Position numbers and translations under genes: made by a program. Under the pieces are notes generated by a model. It was not told the DNA's origin. It ran no database searches and was given only the letters and a program-made list of their open reading frames with translations. Of a DNA stretch of 64,000 bases, positions 8,270-16,814 are shown piece by piece. Where the stretch lies: contig ALYD01000016.1 in the NCBI GenBank assembly GCA_000513555.1, forward strand, positions 1 to 64,000, given 5' to 3'. Each line of letters begins with the position of its first letter. The first letter of the stretch is position 1. This DNA comes from Lachnospiraceae bacterium JC7 (GTDB lineage Bacteria > Bacillota > Clostridia > Lachnospirales > Lachnospiraceae).

Positions 8270-9469
8270 TTAAGCCTCTACAAGACGAAGTGTATCGCGA
8301 GCGATAGCAAGCTCCTCGTTTGTAGGGATCATGAAGATCTTAACCTTGGAATCATCAGCAGAAATAAGAGCAGCCTTGCCGCGAACGTTATTTCTCTCAT
8401 CATCGATCTTTGCGCCGATGAATCCGAGGTACTTCTCGATAATGTTCTTACGTGTTACCTTATCGTTCTCACCAACACCTGCTGTGAATGTGATAGCGTC
8501 AACACCGTTCATAGCTGCTGCATATGAACCGATGTACTTTGCAACTCTGTACTCAAATGCCTCAAGAGCTACCTGAGCCATGTGGTTGCCTTCCTCTGCT
8601 GCCTTCTCAACATCACGGAAATCTGATGAAACGCCTGAAAGGCCAAGAACACCTGACTTCTTATTAAGAATGTTAAGAACCTCATCAACAGAAAGGTTCT
8701 CGTGGTTAGCAAGGAACTGAACTACTGCAGCATCGATGTCGCCTGAACGTGTTCCCATGATAAGTCCCTCAAGCGGAGTAAGACCCATAGATGTATCAAC
8801 GCCCTTTCCACCGATTGAAGCAGAAATGGAAGCACCGTTTCCAAGGTGGCAAACGATAACCTTTGCCTTCTCAGGATCAAGGTTTCCGAACTTGATTGTC
8901 TCATGAGATACGAAGTTATGAGATGTTCCGTGGAAACCGTAACGACGGATGCCGTACTTCTCATAGTACTCTGTAGGAATTGCATAGTAGAATGCCTTCT
9001 CAGGAAGAGTCATACCGAATGTTGTATCAAATACAGCAACGTTTGGCTTTCCAGGAACTACCTTCTCACAAGCCTCGATACCGAGAAGGTTTGCAGGGTT
9101 GTGAAGAGGTCCGAGATCGAAGCACTCACGGATGATATCCTTAACTTCCTGATTTACAACGATAGACTCTGTGATCTTCTTTCCTGCATGGAGTACTCTG
9201 TGACCGATAGCACCGATCTCATCAACAGACTTAACTACACCGTGTGCAGCATCTGTAAGAGCATCGAATACAAGCTTAACAGCAACACCGTGATCAGGCA
9301 TAGCAGTCTCAAGCTCGAAATCGTCCTTGCCAGGAGCCTTGTGTGTAAGCTTTGAGCCCTCGATACCGATTCTCTCGCAAAGTCCCTTTGCAAGAACTGA
9401 CTCATCCTCCATATCGATAAGCTGATACTTAAGTGAAGAAGATCCACAGTTTAAAACAAGAATTTTCAT
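8270..9469 (-). CDS. ackA: Acetate kinase
   Basis: 399 aa, the normal length. It converts acetyl phosphate and ADP to acetate and ATP, the energy-conserving last step of acetate fermentation. The N-terminal MKILVLNCGSSSLKYQL is the ASKHA phosphate-1 signature. Other family blocks are VFDTTFGMTLPEKAFYYAIP, RRYGFHGTSHNFVS, CHLGNGASISA, MGLTPLEGLIMGTRSGDID and FTAGVGEN. It is directly downstream of pta on the same strand (138-bp gap holding a possible pta terminator), so the two form the standard acetyl-CoA to acetate module. Confidence 0.98.
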   Translation of the reverse strand: MKILVLNCGSSSLKYQLIDMEDESVLAKGLCERIGIEGSKLTHKAPGKDDFELETAMPDHGVAVKLVFDALTDAAHGVVKSVDEIGAIGHRVLHAGKKITESIVVNQEVKDIIRECFDLGPLHNPANLLGIEACEKVVPGKPNVAVFDTTFGMTLPEKAFYYAIPTEYYEKYGIRRYGFHGTSHNFVSHETIKFGNLDPEKAKVIVCHLGNGASISASIGGKGVDTSMGLTPLEGLIMGTRSGDIDAAVVQFLANHENLSVDEVLNILNKKSGVLGLSGVSSDFRDVEKAAEEGNHMAQVALEAFEYRVAKYIGSYAAAMNGVDAITFTAGVGENDKVTRKNIIEKYLGFIGAKIDDERNNVRGKAALISADDSKVKIFMIPTNEELAIARDTLRLVEA

Positions 9470-9550
9470 TGGTTATTCTCCTAAAATAAAATCCGGAGCA
9501 ATAGCTCCTATTATATAAACGGCAAAGAACATCATGTCCCGCCGAAGTTT

Positions 9551-9590
9551 TTAAAGCAAACAGGGCCAAGTCCTTAGGGCCCGACCCTGT
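9551..9590 (-). terminator. possible terminator or structured spacer between pta and ackA
   Basis: Stem ACAGGG/CCCTGT (9560-9565 / 9585-9590) with a further GGGCC-containing loop, then TTTGCTTT on the minus strand. It is weaker than the other terminators here. It may cause partial termination, so ackA could also be co-transcribed with pta. Confidence 0.45.
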
Positions 9591-9607
9591 AAAAATGATC
9601 TGATAAA

Positions 9608-10603
9608 TTAAGCGTTCTGTGCCTGTACAGCTGTCATAGCAACAACGGCTACGATATCATCTGCATAGCATCCTCTTGAAAGATCGTTTACAGGCATTGA
9701 AAGTCCCTGAAGAACAGGACCGTAAGCGCCTGCGCCTGCAAGTCTCTGAACGAGCTTGTAACCGATGTTACCAGCCTCAAGAGATGGGAATACAAGTGTG
9801 TTTGCGTGACCTGCAACTGCACTTCCAGGTGCCTTAAGAGCTGCGACTGTAGGATCAAGAGCTGCATCGAGCTGCATCTCACCGTCAAGCTTGATCTCAG
9901 GGAACTTCTCATTTGCGATCTTAACTGCCTCTGCAACCTTAGTTACATCGTCGTGCTTTGCACTTCCCTTTGTTGAGTATGAAAGCATAGCAACCTTTGG
10001 CTCTGCTCCAACAAAGTTCTTGAAAGACTCAGCTGAAAGAGCTGCGATCTCAGCAAGCTTCTCTGAATCGAAATCTACGTTTACTGCGCAATCAGCAAAT
10101 ACGAATGTACCGTTCTCACCATACTGAGTAGCGGCTGTCTCCATAAGGAAGAAACCTGAAACAGACTTGATACCAGGCTTTGTCTTAAGAAGCTGAAGAG
10201 CCGGTCTGATAGTGTTACCTGTTGAGTGGCATGCACCTGAAACAACACCGTCAGCATCACCGCACTTACACATAAGACATGCATAGTACATATAGTCCTT
10301 CTCCATCTGCTCCTGAGCAGACTCAGCTGTAACGCCCTTGCTGCCTCTGAGCTCTACGAACTTATCAATGTACTTCTGCTTGTTAGGATCGTTGTAAGGA
10401 TCTACAACTGTGATACCTGTAAGATCAAATCCTTCACCGTTCTTGGCAATTTCGTCAGGAGTTCCAATCAGAACAACATTTGCAATTCCTTCCTTTGTAA
10501 TCTTGACAGCAGCCTCGAAAGTTCTCTTATCCATTGACTCCGGAAGAACAATAGTCTTCTTGTCTGCTTTTGCCTTAGCCTTGATCTCATCAATAATAGC
10601 CAT
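9608..10603 (-). CDS. pta: Phosphate acetyltransferase
   Basis: 331 aa from the preferred start MAIIDEIKAKAKADKK at 10603, the usual length of the short clostridial Pta. It swaps CoA for phosphate to make acetyl phosphate for AckA. An upstream in-frame ATG at 10612 is only 1 nt from the GAGGAG ribosome site, so the 10603 start, about 10 nt away, is chosen. Family blocks include TIVLPESMDKRTFEAA, CGDADGVVSGACHSTGNTIRPALQ, MLSYSTKGSAKHDDV and NDLSRGCYADDIV. A good promoter at 10755-10782 leaves a leader of about 145 nt. Confidence 0.97.
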   Translation of the reverse strand: MAIIDEIKAKAKADKKTIVLPESMDKRTFEAAVKITKEGIANVVLIGTPDEIAKNGEGFDLTGITVVDPYNDPNKQKYIDKFVELRGSKGVTAESAQEQMEKDYMYYACLMCKCGDADGVVSGACHSTGNTIRPALQLLKTKPGIKSVSGFFLMETAATQYGENGTFVFADCAVNVDFDSEKLAEIAALSAESFKNFVGAEPKVAMLSYSTKGSAKHDDVTKVAEAVKIANEKFPEIKLDGEMQLDAALDPTVAALKAPGSAVAGHANTLVFPSLEAGNIGYKLVQRLAGAGAYGPVLQGLSMPVNDLSRGCYADDIVAVVAMTAVQAQNA

Positions 10604-10754
10604 TGGTGTCATTCTCCTCTCAATATACACATTATAATTTAATCACCTGTCCATGCCATCCGTAGCATCCTGTACCGATACGGCCATGGAAAGTGAAGAG
10701 TTTATGTGATTCCGCACACAGTGTAGACCTGTATACAATACGACATACACAATT

Positions 10755-10782
10755 ATTATACTCTATAAAATCCGCCATTCAA
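10755..10782 (-). promoter_or_regulatory. sigma-A promoter of pta
   Basis: Minus strand TTGAAT (10782-10777), 16-nt spacer, perfect TATAAT (10760-10755). It lies in the 300-bp gap between the c-di-AMP receptor gene and pta. That gap also holds a possible terminator of the receptor gene near 10818-10853 (CAGG/CCTG stem plus a TTTTTT tract). Confidence 0.7.
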
Positions 10783-10903
10783 GTCGCAAGACAAGTGTTT
10801 TTCTGCACAAAATCAAGGACAAAAAACAGTTTTTTCAGGCTGAGCCCTGTGATGTATATCGTGCAAATTTGAATTTTTCATCAAACTGCGGAAAAACCTG
10901 CGA

Positions 10904-11236
10904 TCAATACTTCTCAAATCTCTCAAGATCCACCACCATAACCGTCGCACCGCCGATCTCAACAGGCACCGGCATGGTAGAATAGCTGTTCATGGATGTG
11001 CCCGATACATACGGCATATTGATGGTGATCTTCTGGCGCTTTCCGCACTCCTTCTTTATAGTCTCGATGCAATCGTTCACTCTCTCGTCATCCGTTGCAA
11101 TCATAAGGGTGGAGTTGCCTTTACGAAGGAATCCTCCTGTACTGGCAAGTTTTGTGACCTGAAAATGTTCGCTGTTAAGAGCGTCCATCACGTCATCCTC
11201 GTTGTCATTACGTACGATTGCATAAATCAGTTTCAT
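10904..11236 (-). CDS. darA: PII-like cyclic-di-AMP receptor (PstA/DarA)
   Basis: 110 aa from MKLIYAIVRNDNEDDVMDAL. A GGAGG site sits 8 nt before this ATG, which decides it over an in-frame start 9 codons upstream. The protein matches the PstA/DarA (formerly YaaQ, DUF970) family: a trimeric PII-like fold that binds c-di-AMP. The flexible large loop region (FLRKGNSTLMIATDDERVNDCIETIKKEC) and the C-terminal GGATVMVVDLERFEKY are typical. Partners in this organism are unknown. It lies between tmcAL and pta, all on one strand, which links a nucleotide signal to genes of acetate metabolism by position only. Confidence 0.9.
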   Translation of the reverse strand: MKLIYAIVRNDNEDDVMDALNSEHFQVTKLASTGGFLRKGNSTLMIATDDERVNDCIETIKKECGKRQKITINMPYVSGTSMNSYSTMPVPVEIGGATVMVVDLERFEKY

Positions 11237-11350
11237 ATATACTGCCTCCAATGTCTCAGACATGTAATTTCGCCTTCATCCCAGCATGTCTGATTGATAT
11301 ACGGACCGGTACGGTCCGTTCTGTACTTTCTCACTAGATAATATCACATA

Positions 11351-12715
11351 TCAGCAGTCCAGAACTATAAATTTTTGCGTAAATTCGTTGCCGGAGCCCG
11401 CATTTTCGCCGCTTTCAGAGGAGGCTCTGTAGATCTGATTGTAAATATCCGCAGCATACATATCCTGATGGAACATGATCTCCGCATGGGAAGCATTGAT
11501 ACTGAGGATAAGTTCCTCGGTGGTCTCTATGGTCTCCCTTCTTCTCACGGATTCCAGCTGCTTTTTATACTTCGCGGGAGATGTCACGACTGTTGTTTTT
11601 ATGTTCCCCATCATATCCCTGGCCCGTTTTCTAACTCCAAGGACCCTGACATAAGGCATCATATCTCCCTCACCGAAAAAGCGTCCTCTCAATACCAGGG
11701 AATCCTTCTTATGTATATCAAGAAGTATGTGAATAAGCGCCCTCGAAATTCTGGTATAGGTATAGTTCTTTGATTTAATATTTTTAATCCTCTCGGAAAA
11801 AGTCATCCTGTCATGGACCTGCTTTTTCAGAGCATCCGCAATCTCCCTTGATACATCCAGATACTCCAGAAAAGCAGTCGGCTGTTCAGGGTCCATCTGA
11901 TCAAGATAGTACAGCTGCAAAAGTCTGTAACTCAGCATATCCGAAAGCATGTCCACATCCGCATACTCATTTACTGCCTTCTCTTCATCACCGGATCTTA
12001 TGGCATCCCTTATGCTGTGGGCGCTTTCATACTCCATGTTTCTGCGAATGCAGTCGACCCGGAAGCAGTCGCCCTGCCTCTTTACCGCTTTTATATATTC
12101 GATACCCAGAATGTCGTTAGGTCTGAGCCTTCCGGCCAGAGTCATATCCTCTGTCCTGTCGGTCTCCCCATCCGTTTCCGCCTCTCCTCCTGTGTAAACA
12201 TTGTCAAGCATATGCTGAAACGCCCTGTCATCATCTCCGGAAAGGACCAGTCTGATGGCTTCGGCTCTGGCCTTTGCATAGCTCATGCCTGCAACCACAT
12301 TGTCTCTTATGGCGGCGTTCAGTTTTGCATTCTCGCTCCCGGAATCCAGCTCCAGCCCGGCCACCTTCCGAAGCGCATCCAGATCTCCTGACTCGGAACC
12401 GAAAAGAATCGTATCGACCATGCCGAGGGACCTGAGTGTAGCCACACCTCCCGCGGCAAAATCCTCGGCGGAAGACGTAGAAAAGATCTCAGGGATCTGA
12501 ACCACCATGTCCACTCCGTTCCGAAGCGCATCCCGGCATCTTTCATATTTATCAAATATGGCCGGTTCTCCTCTCTGAACAAAATCTCCGGACATGGCCG
12601 CAATAACATAACAGTCACCGTATCTTAACCTTATGCTGTCCACCAGATATCGATGCCCTTCATGAAACGGATTAAATTCTGTCACTATGCCTATTACGTT
12701 CTTACCGTTATACAT
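11351..12715 (-). CDS. tmcAL: tRNA(Met) cytidine acetate ligase
   Basis: 454 aa, matching the TmcAL (YlbM) family. The enzyme activates acetate with ATP and acetylates the wobble cytidine of elongator tRNA-Met. The nucleotidyltransferase-like N-terminus carries GIVTEFNPFHEGHRYLVDSIR with the HxGH-type motif (FHEGH), followed by VIAAMSGDFVQRGEPAIFDKYERC and the GSESGD block. The C-terminal half (LRGRFFGEGDMMPYVRVLGV) is also of the family type. A divergent acidic insert lies near residues 170-195 (GGEAETDGETDRTED). It uses acetate itself, so proximity to ackA/pta fits well, though co-regulation is inference. Confidence 0.92.
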   Translation of the reverse strand: MYNGKNVIGIVTEFNPFHEGHRYLVDSIRLRYGDCYVIAAMSGDFVQRGEPAIFDKYERCRDALRNGVDMVVQIPEIFSTSSAEDFAAGGVATLRSLGMVDTILFGSESGDLDALRKVAGLELDSGSENAKLNAAIRDNVVAGMSYAKARAEAIRLVLSGDDDRAFQHMLDNVYTGGEAETDGETDRTEDMTLAGRLRPNDILGIEYIKAVKRQGDCFRVDCIRRNMEYESAHSIRDAIRSGDEEKAVNEYADVDMLSDMLSYRLLQLYYLDQMDPEQPTAFLEYLDVSREIADALKKQVHDRMTFSERIKNIKSKNYTYTRISRALIHILLDIHKKDSLVLRGRFFGEGDMMPYVRVLGVRKRARDMMGNIKTTVVTSPAKYKKQLESVRRRETIETTEELILSINASHAEIMFHQDMYAADIYNQIYRASSESGENAGSGNEFTQKFIVLDC

Positions 12716-12782
12716 ATTCCCTCTAAAAAAATATCCTTTATTATCTCAGGAAAAAATTCCATTTTCTATTTTAAGTTGCAAA

Positions 12783-12812
12783 AGAGGCTGCATCAAGACT
12801 GATGCAGCCTCT
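12783..12812 (-). terminator. intrinsic terminator of the UPF0210 gene
   Basis: Perfect 13-bp stem AGAGGCTGCATCA/TGATGCAGCCTCT with a 4-nt loop, then TTTT on the minus strand. It lies about 95 bp past the UPF0210 stop and before tmcAL. Confidence 0.9.
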
Positions 12813-12907
12813 ATATTATTAAATAATTATAAAAACAATTAAAATCGCGACTTTAATCCGGTATCTTCGGTGCAGTGTGCAGAACCCGTAACGTTTATGA
12901 GGTCACT

Positions 12908-14290
12908 TTAGTTCTTGAAGCTATGGATAGGGGCCGGAATACGTCCTGTGCGGTTCACAAAGCCTGAGCAGTCAAAGGTATTGACCGACATAACAGGTGC
13001 ATGTCCGAGAAGTCCGCCGAAGTCAACATGGTCTCCCACCTTCTTACCGTAGGCAGGAATGACTCTTACCGCAGTAGTCTTCTGGTTCACCATACCAAGA
13101 GCCGCTTCGTCGGCGATCATGCCGGAAATGGTTGATGCCGGTGTATCCCCGGGAATAGCGATCATATCAAGTCCTACAGAGCATACGCATGTCATGGCCT
13201 CGAGCTTCTCGATGTTGAGAGCTCCGGCTTCAACAGCATTGATCATACCCTGATCCTCGGAAACAGGAATGAAAGCTCCGCTGAGACCGCCTACAGAACT
13301 TGATGCCATGATCCCGCCCTTCTTTACCTGATCGTTAAGCATGGCAAGAGCCGCTGTGGTTCCGGGCGCTCCAACCTTTTCAAGCCCCATAAGCTCGAGG
13401 ATATCCGCAACCGAATCTCCGATAGCCGGTGTAGGTGCAAGAGAAAGGTCAATGATTCCGAAAGGAACGTTCAGCATACGGGAAGCTTCCTTGGCAACAA
13501 GCTGTCCGACTCTTGTGATCTTAAATGCAGTCTTCTTGATAAGCTCTGACAGCTCCTCAAAATTGAGACCCTGAGCGTTCTTAAGGGCATCGCGCACAAC
13601 ACCGGGGCCTGAAACTCCGACATTGAGGATGCAATCCGCTTCGGAAACGCCGTGGAAGGCTCCGGCCATGAAGGGGTTATCGTCAGGAGCATTGCAGAAT
13701 ACCACAAGCTTTGAGCAGGCAGAAGAATCTGTATCCTTTGTAAGCTCTGCAGCCTCCTTTATCACCTCACCCATGAGTCTCACCGCATCCATATTGATAC
13801 CGGTCTTGGTGGAACCCAAATTAACGGATGAGCATACTATATCCGTCTCGGAAAGAGCTCTCGGGATGGCTCTTATAAGCATTTCATCAGAAGGTGACAT
13901 ACCCTTCTGGCAGATAGAAGAAAAACCGCCGAGGAAATTGACACCTACAGCCTTGGCCGCCTTATCCAGAGTATGGGCAACCTTTACGAAATCGTCAACA
14001 GACTTGCATGCACCGGCTCCCGCAATGGCGATAGGTGTGACGGAAATTCGTTTATTAACGATAGGAACTCCGTACTCCCTTGAGATCTCCTCACCTGTCT
14101 TTACGAGATCCTTGGCTTTTCTTGTAATCTTTTTATAGATATTGTCGCAGAATGTATCCACATCCTGCGCAGCACAATCCAGAAGACCTATGCCCATAGT
14201 TATGGTACGGACATCCAGATTGTTGTGTTCGATCATATTGTTGGTCTCATTGACCTCGAGCGCGTTAACACCATAGTTGAATTCTGCCAT
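12908..14290 (-). CDS. UPF0210 (DUF711) family protein
   Basis: 460 aa, the usual length for this widely conserved but uncharacterised family, sometimes annotated as a PFL-family protein. Visible blocks: [85 protein letters not shown] and [16 protein letters not shown]. Biochemical function is not established. The ATG has a clean AAGGAG site, and the gene starts 13 bp after the ACT-domain gene, a pairing found in many bacteria. This suggests the small ACT protein senses a ligand for this protein. Confidence 0.93.
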   Translation of the reverse strand: MAEFNYGVNALEVNETNNMIEHNNLDVRTITMGIGLLDCAAQDVDTFCDNIYKKITRKAKDLVKTGEEISREYGVPIVNKRISVTPIAIAGAGACKSVDDFVKVAHTLDKAAKAVGVNFLGGFSSICQKGMSPSDEMLIRAIPRALSETDIVCSSVNLGSTKTGINMDAVRLMGEVIKEAAELTKDTDSSACSKLVVFCNAPDDNPFMAGAFHGVSEADCILNVGVSGPGVVRDALKNAQGLNFEELSELIKKTAFKITRVGQLVAKEASRMLNVPFGIIDLSLAPTPAIGDSVADILELMGLEKVGAPGTTAALAMLNDQVKKGGIMASSSVGGLSGAFIPVSEDQGMINAVEAGALNIEKLEAMTCVCSVGLDMIAIPGDTPASTISGMIADEAALGMVNQKTTAVRVIPAYGKKVGDHVDFGGLLGHAPVMSVNTFDCSGFVNRTGRIPAPIHSFKN

Positions 14291-14303
14291 CTTTTCTCCT
14301 TTA

Positions 14304-14579
14304 TCAGATACGATGCATCATAGTGAAGATCTCTTCAAGCTGCATCTTGATGTCAACACCGATCCTGTCTTTGCCATACTTTGTAAGCTCTTCAGAGAGA
14401 TTCTCAAAGGAATCTGTGGCATTGGAAACATCTACGATCATCATCATGTTGAAAAATCCGCCTGTGATGGTCTGTGAAATATCAAGTATGTTGATATTGG
14501 CCTCTAAAAGAAATGAACAAACTTTAGCAATGATACCTACACTATCCTTGCCTACAACGGTAATAATCGCCTTTCTCAT
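14304..14579 (-). CDS. ACT-domain protein (UPF0237 family)
   Basis: 91 aa, one ACT-like domain ([32 protein letters not shown]), a small ligand-sensing fold usually binding amino acids. It matches the UPF0237 family in length and in partner gene. AGGAGG lies just before the ATG. It forms a two-gene operon with the UPF0210 gene downstream. A possible promoter with -10 TATATA is seen about 30 nt upstream; its -35 would lie inside a long stem-loop at 14620-14664. Confidence 0.93.
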   Translation of the reverse strand: MRKAIITVVGKDSVGIIAKVCSFLLEANINILDISQTITGGFFNMMMIVDVSNATDSFENLSEELTKYGKDRIGVDIKMQLEEIFTMMHRI

Positions 14580-14619
14580 AAGTCCTCCTAACTGTTTTTA
14601 CTTTCACTATATATAAGCA

Positions 14620-14664
14620 TTGAAAGCAGGAAAATACAAGTTTTATCTTGCATTTCCTGCTTTC
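14620..14664. other. long stem-loop between walJ and the ACT-domain gene
   Basis: A 45-nt inverted repeat. The outer arms GAAAGCAGGAAA/TTTCCTGCTTTC pair perfectly over about 12 bp, with an inner CAAG/CTTG pair. On the minus strand it is not followed by a T-run; on the plus strand it is followed by ATTTTCCC. It may end walJ transcription, or it may be a regulatory structure over the ACT-gene promoter. Confidence 0.55.
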
Positions 14665-14815
14665 ATTTTCCCATACAATTACCCCCGGATATAAGTGCCA
14701 TAATCAGGGCTTGTTTTTCACCTTGCAGGACCCTCGAAACCGTCCCCGATAAAGGTCCGGACCCGTGGTTCCGTAAGGCCCCGGCAAAGCATACCTTCTA
14801 TGGTCACAATTCATC

Positions 14816-15637
14816 TCAGAGCTCCACCACCTCGGAAATTCTGTCTCTGTGGGCAACGCTTATGCTAATGTCTCCGGCCCTGTGTTCAGAACCGGAATTA
14901 TCGATCTCCTGCTGCACAGTCCTTAAAGCAAGGTCCGGAATGTTGTTCTCCTTACTGAGGTGTCCCAGAAAAACATGCTTTATACGTTTCGACAGGATGG
15001 AATCCAGAAGACGCCCGCAGTTATCATTGCTGAGATGTCCGTGATCGCTGAGTATCCTTCGTTTAAGAGAAACCGGATAGGGGCCGTCGCTGAGCATCCT
15101 TATATCATGATTTGATTCAAGGACCATGGCGTCAAGATCCCTGAGATGCTCCGCGATATAGTCATCATAGTGCCCAAGATCCGTTGCAACCGCCACATTT
15201 TTAGAGGCAGAAGCATCGCCATCCACTTTTTCAGTCTCTATTCTGTAGCCCACAGGATCCGCCGCATCATGATATATGCTGAAAGGCAGAACCCGGAGGT
15301 CGCCTATATTCAGTTCCTTATCCGGAAGAATGGGAAACAGCCTGTCATGGGCAAAATCCCCCAGAGTCCTGTTGAGCATGACCTCCCTGAGAGTCCCCAG
15401 AGTTCCGTAGACCGGTATGTCATATTTTCTGGCAATGGTTCCCACGGCTCTTATGTGGTCTATATGCTCATGGGTCAGAAATATGGCATCTACATCCTTC
15501 AGATCCAGATCAAGTTCGTGAAGTCCGGCATTGACAGCCTTCATGGTAACGCCAACATCCACAAGTATGTGGGTGCTTTCCGTACCTATATATGTACTGT
15601 TTCCGCTGGACCCGCTTGCAATACTGGTAAATCTCAT
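14816..15637 (-). CDS. walJ: MBL-fold metallo-hydrolase (WalJ/YycJ type)
   Basis: 273 aa. A metallo-beta-lactamase fold with the metal motif LTHEHIDHIRAVG, an upstream SSGNSTYIGTESTHILVDVG strand, and later ligands in ATDLGHYDD and FLGHLSKENN. This layout fits the YycJ/WalJ family, often linked to the WalK/WalR cell-wall system and proposed to have 5'-exonuclease-like activity. The walKR genes are not in this window. The start has AAGGAT 8 nt upstream. It follows coaE by 30 bp on the same strand, probably one transcript. Confidence 0.85.
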   Translation of the reverse strand: MRFTSIASGSSGNSTYIGTESTHILVDVGVTMKAVNAGLHELDLDLKDVDAIFLTHEHIDHIRAVGTIARKYDIPVYGTLGTLREVMLNRTLGDFAHDRLFPILPDKELNIGDLRVLPFSIYHDAADPVGYRIETEKVDGDASASKNVAVATDLGHYDDYIAEHLRDLDAMVLESNHDIRMLSDGPYPVSLKRRILSDHGHLSNDNCGRLLDSILSKRIKHVFLGHLSKENNIPDLALRTVQQEIDNSGSEHRAGDISISVAHRDRISEVVEL

Positions 15638-15667
15638 ATATTAAAAATCCTTTGTTCCTTCAAAAAA

Positions 15668-16252
15668 TTAAATACTGTTCTTCGACATATGTCCGTCTAT
15701 AGCACGAATCGCCTCCGCAGGAGTTCCGCTGTTGTCGATGACAAATGTTGCCATCCCGGAATACTCCTCGTCCCCGATTTGCGAAAGAATCATATCACGA
15801 GCCTTTTTTTCTGTATAGCCCCTTGTTTTCATCAGGCGTTCAATTCTTACATCACATTTTGTAACAACCGCCCAGACCTCATCACACATCTGAAGGAACG
15901 TCCCGTTAGGAAGCGCAGTTTCCACCACCACATCGCCGTCGGAATCCATCACCTGTTCCCTCACATAGTCCCATACTGCCGGATGAACGATCCCGTCCAC
16001 TTCTTTTCTGATGCTTTCTTTGTCATCACCGTACAGTTTTTTTGCAAATGCCGGGATATTTACAGTTCCGTCCTCCTTCTCGATGTCCTCCCCCAGAAGC
16101 ATCTTCAGCTTCTCAAATACAGGATTTCCGGAAACATAGAAAGACTTCGCAATATCATCCGTTTTCAGGGCTCTGTATCCATACTTCTTTTCCAATGTTT
16201 CAAGCACCGTGGATTTTCCGGCGCCCACTCCTCCTATAACTCCGATAACCAT
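15668..16252 (-). CDS. coaE: Dephospho-CoA kinase
   Basis: 194 aa from ATG at 16252 (MVIGVIGGVGAGKSTVLETL). An in-frame GTG two codons upstream is too close to the GAGGT ribosome site. CoaE phosphorylates the ribose 3'-OH of dephospho-CoA, the last step of CoA synthesis. The Walker A motif is GGVGAGKS, and the protein has the usual small P-loop kinase length and the DDIAKSFY and ALPNGTFLQMCDEVWAV blocks. The order polA, small gene, coaE, walJ suggests a replication and repair gene group. Confidence 0.95.
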   Translation of the reverse strand: MVIGVIGGVGAGKSTVLETLEKKYGYRALKTDDIAKSFYVSGNPVFEKLKMLLGEDIEKEDGTVNIPAFAKKLYGDDKESIRKEVDGIVHPAVWDYVREQVMDSDGDVVVETALPNGTFLQMCDEVWAVVTKCDVRIERLMKTRGYTEKKARDMILSQIGDEEYSGMATFVIDNSGTPAEAIRAIDGHMSKNSI

Positions 16253-16339
16253 CTCCACACACCTCTAAAACACTGTACAGATTACGCTTTCCCACACACC
16301 CGCATAGCGCGTGACACGTGGTCACGACTTACAAACAAA

Positions 16340-16378
16340 TCAGGAGGAGATCTGCCGCGAAGCAGCATCCCCTCCTGA
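16340..16378 (-). terminator. intrinsic terminator after the gene at 16393
   Basis: Imperfect long stem TCAGGAGG...CCTCCTGA with inner pairs GAT/ATC and TGC/GCA around a short cgcgaa loop, followed on the minus strand by TTTGTTTG. It separates the polA transcript from coaE. Confidence 0.65.
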
Positions 16379-16392
16379 CCCGGACACAGACC

Positions 16393-16797
16393 TTACAGTT
16401 CCTTCCAGTCCTTCCATGACATGGAAAGCTCCGCCCAGTCGTGAGTCTGTTTCTGCTCATTTATCCATCTAAGGCCTTCCATAACACCGTCTTCTTTGAA
16501 GTCAAACTCCTTGAAGATCTTTTTTTCTTCAGGAGTTTTCTCGAAGGAAAAAGGCTCAGGCCACACCCACACTCCGAGAGTGTATCTCTCCTTGATGGGA
16601 TTCATGATCTTTTCTCCTGTCTTCTTATCCACGGGATAATCAGCCTCTCCTGCCTCTATCTTCTTTAAAAGCTCAGTATCGGGATCCTTGTAAACCACCT
16701 TTGAGAAACGATATCTCATTCCTTCCGAAGAACCCGCAAAGGTCTCCTTCTTCAGAAATGCTATATGCATTATCTCTGTTGCTTCTATCAGTTTCAT
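16393..16797 (-). CDS. uncharacterised conserved-looking 134-aa protein
   Basis: I do not recognise a firm family. The protein is soluble, charged and tryptophan-rich towards the end (LGVWVWPEPFSFEKTPEEKKI, GLRWINEQKQTHDWAELSMSWKDW). There is no signal peptide or membrane segment. It has a good AAGGAA ribosome site and starts 17 bp after polA on the same strand, so it is very likely co-transcribed with polA and ends at the terminator at 16340-16378. The pattern of aromatic and basic residues would fit a small nucleotide- or protein-binding fold, but that is a guess. Confidence 0.8.
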   Translation of the reverse strand: MKLIEATEIMHIAFLKKETFAGSSEGMRYRFSKVVYKDPDTELLKKIEAGEADYPVDKKTGEKIMNPIKERYTLGVWVWPEPFSFEKTPEEKKIFKEFDFKEDGVMEGLRWINEQKQTHDWAELSMSWKDWKEL

Positions 16798-16814
16798 ATC
16801 ACTATCTTCCTTTA

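Noticed and set aside
8846-9355. 169-codon plus-strand frame inside ackA
   Set aside because: Opposite-strand shadow of ackA with no ribosome site or family match.
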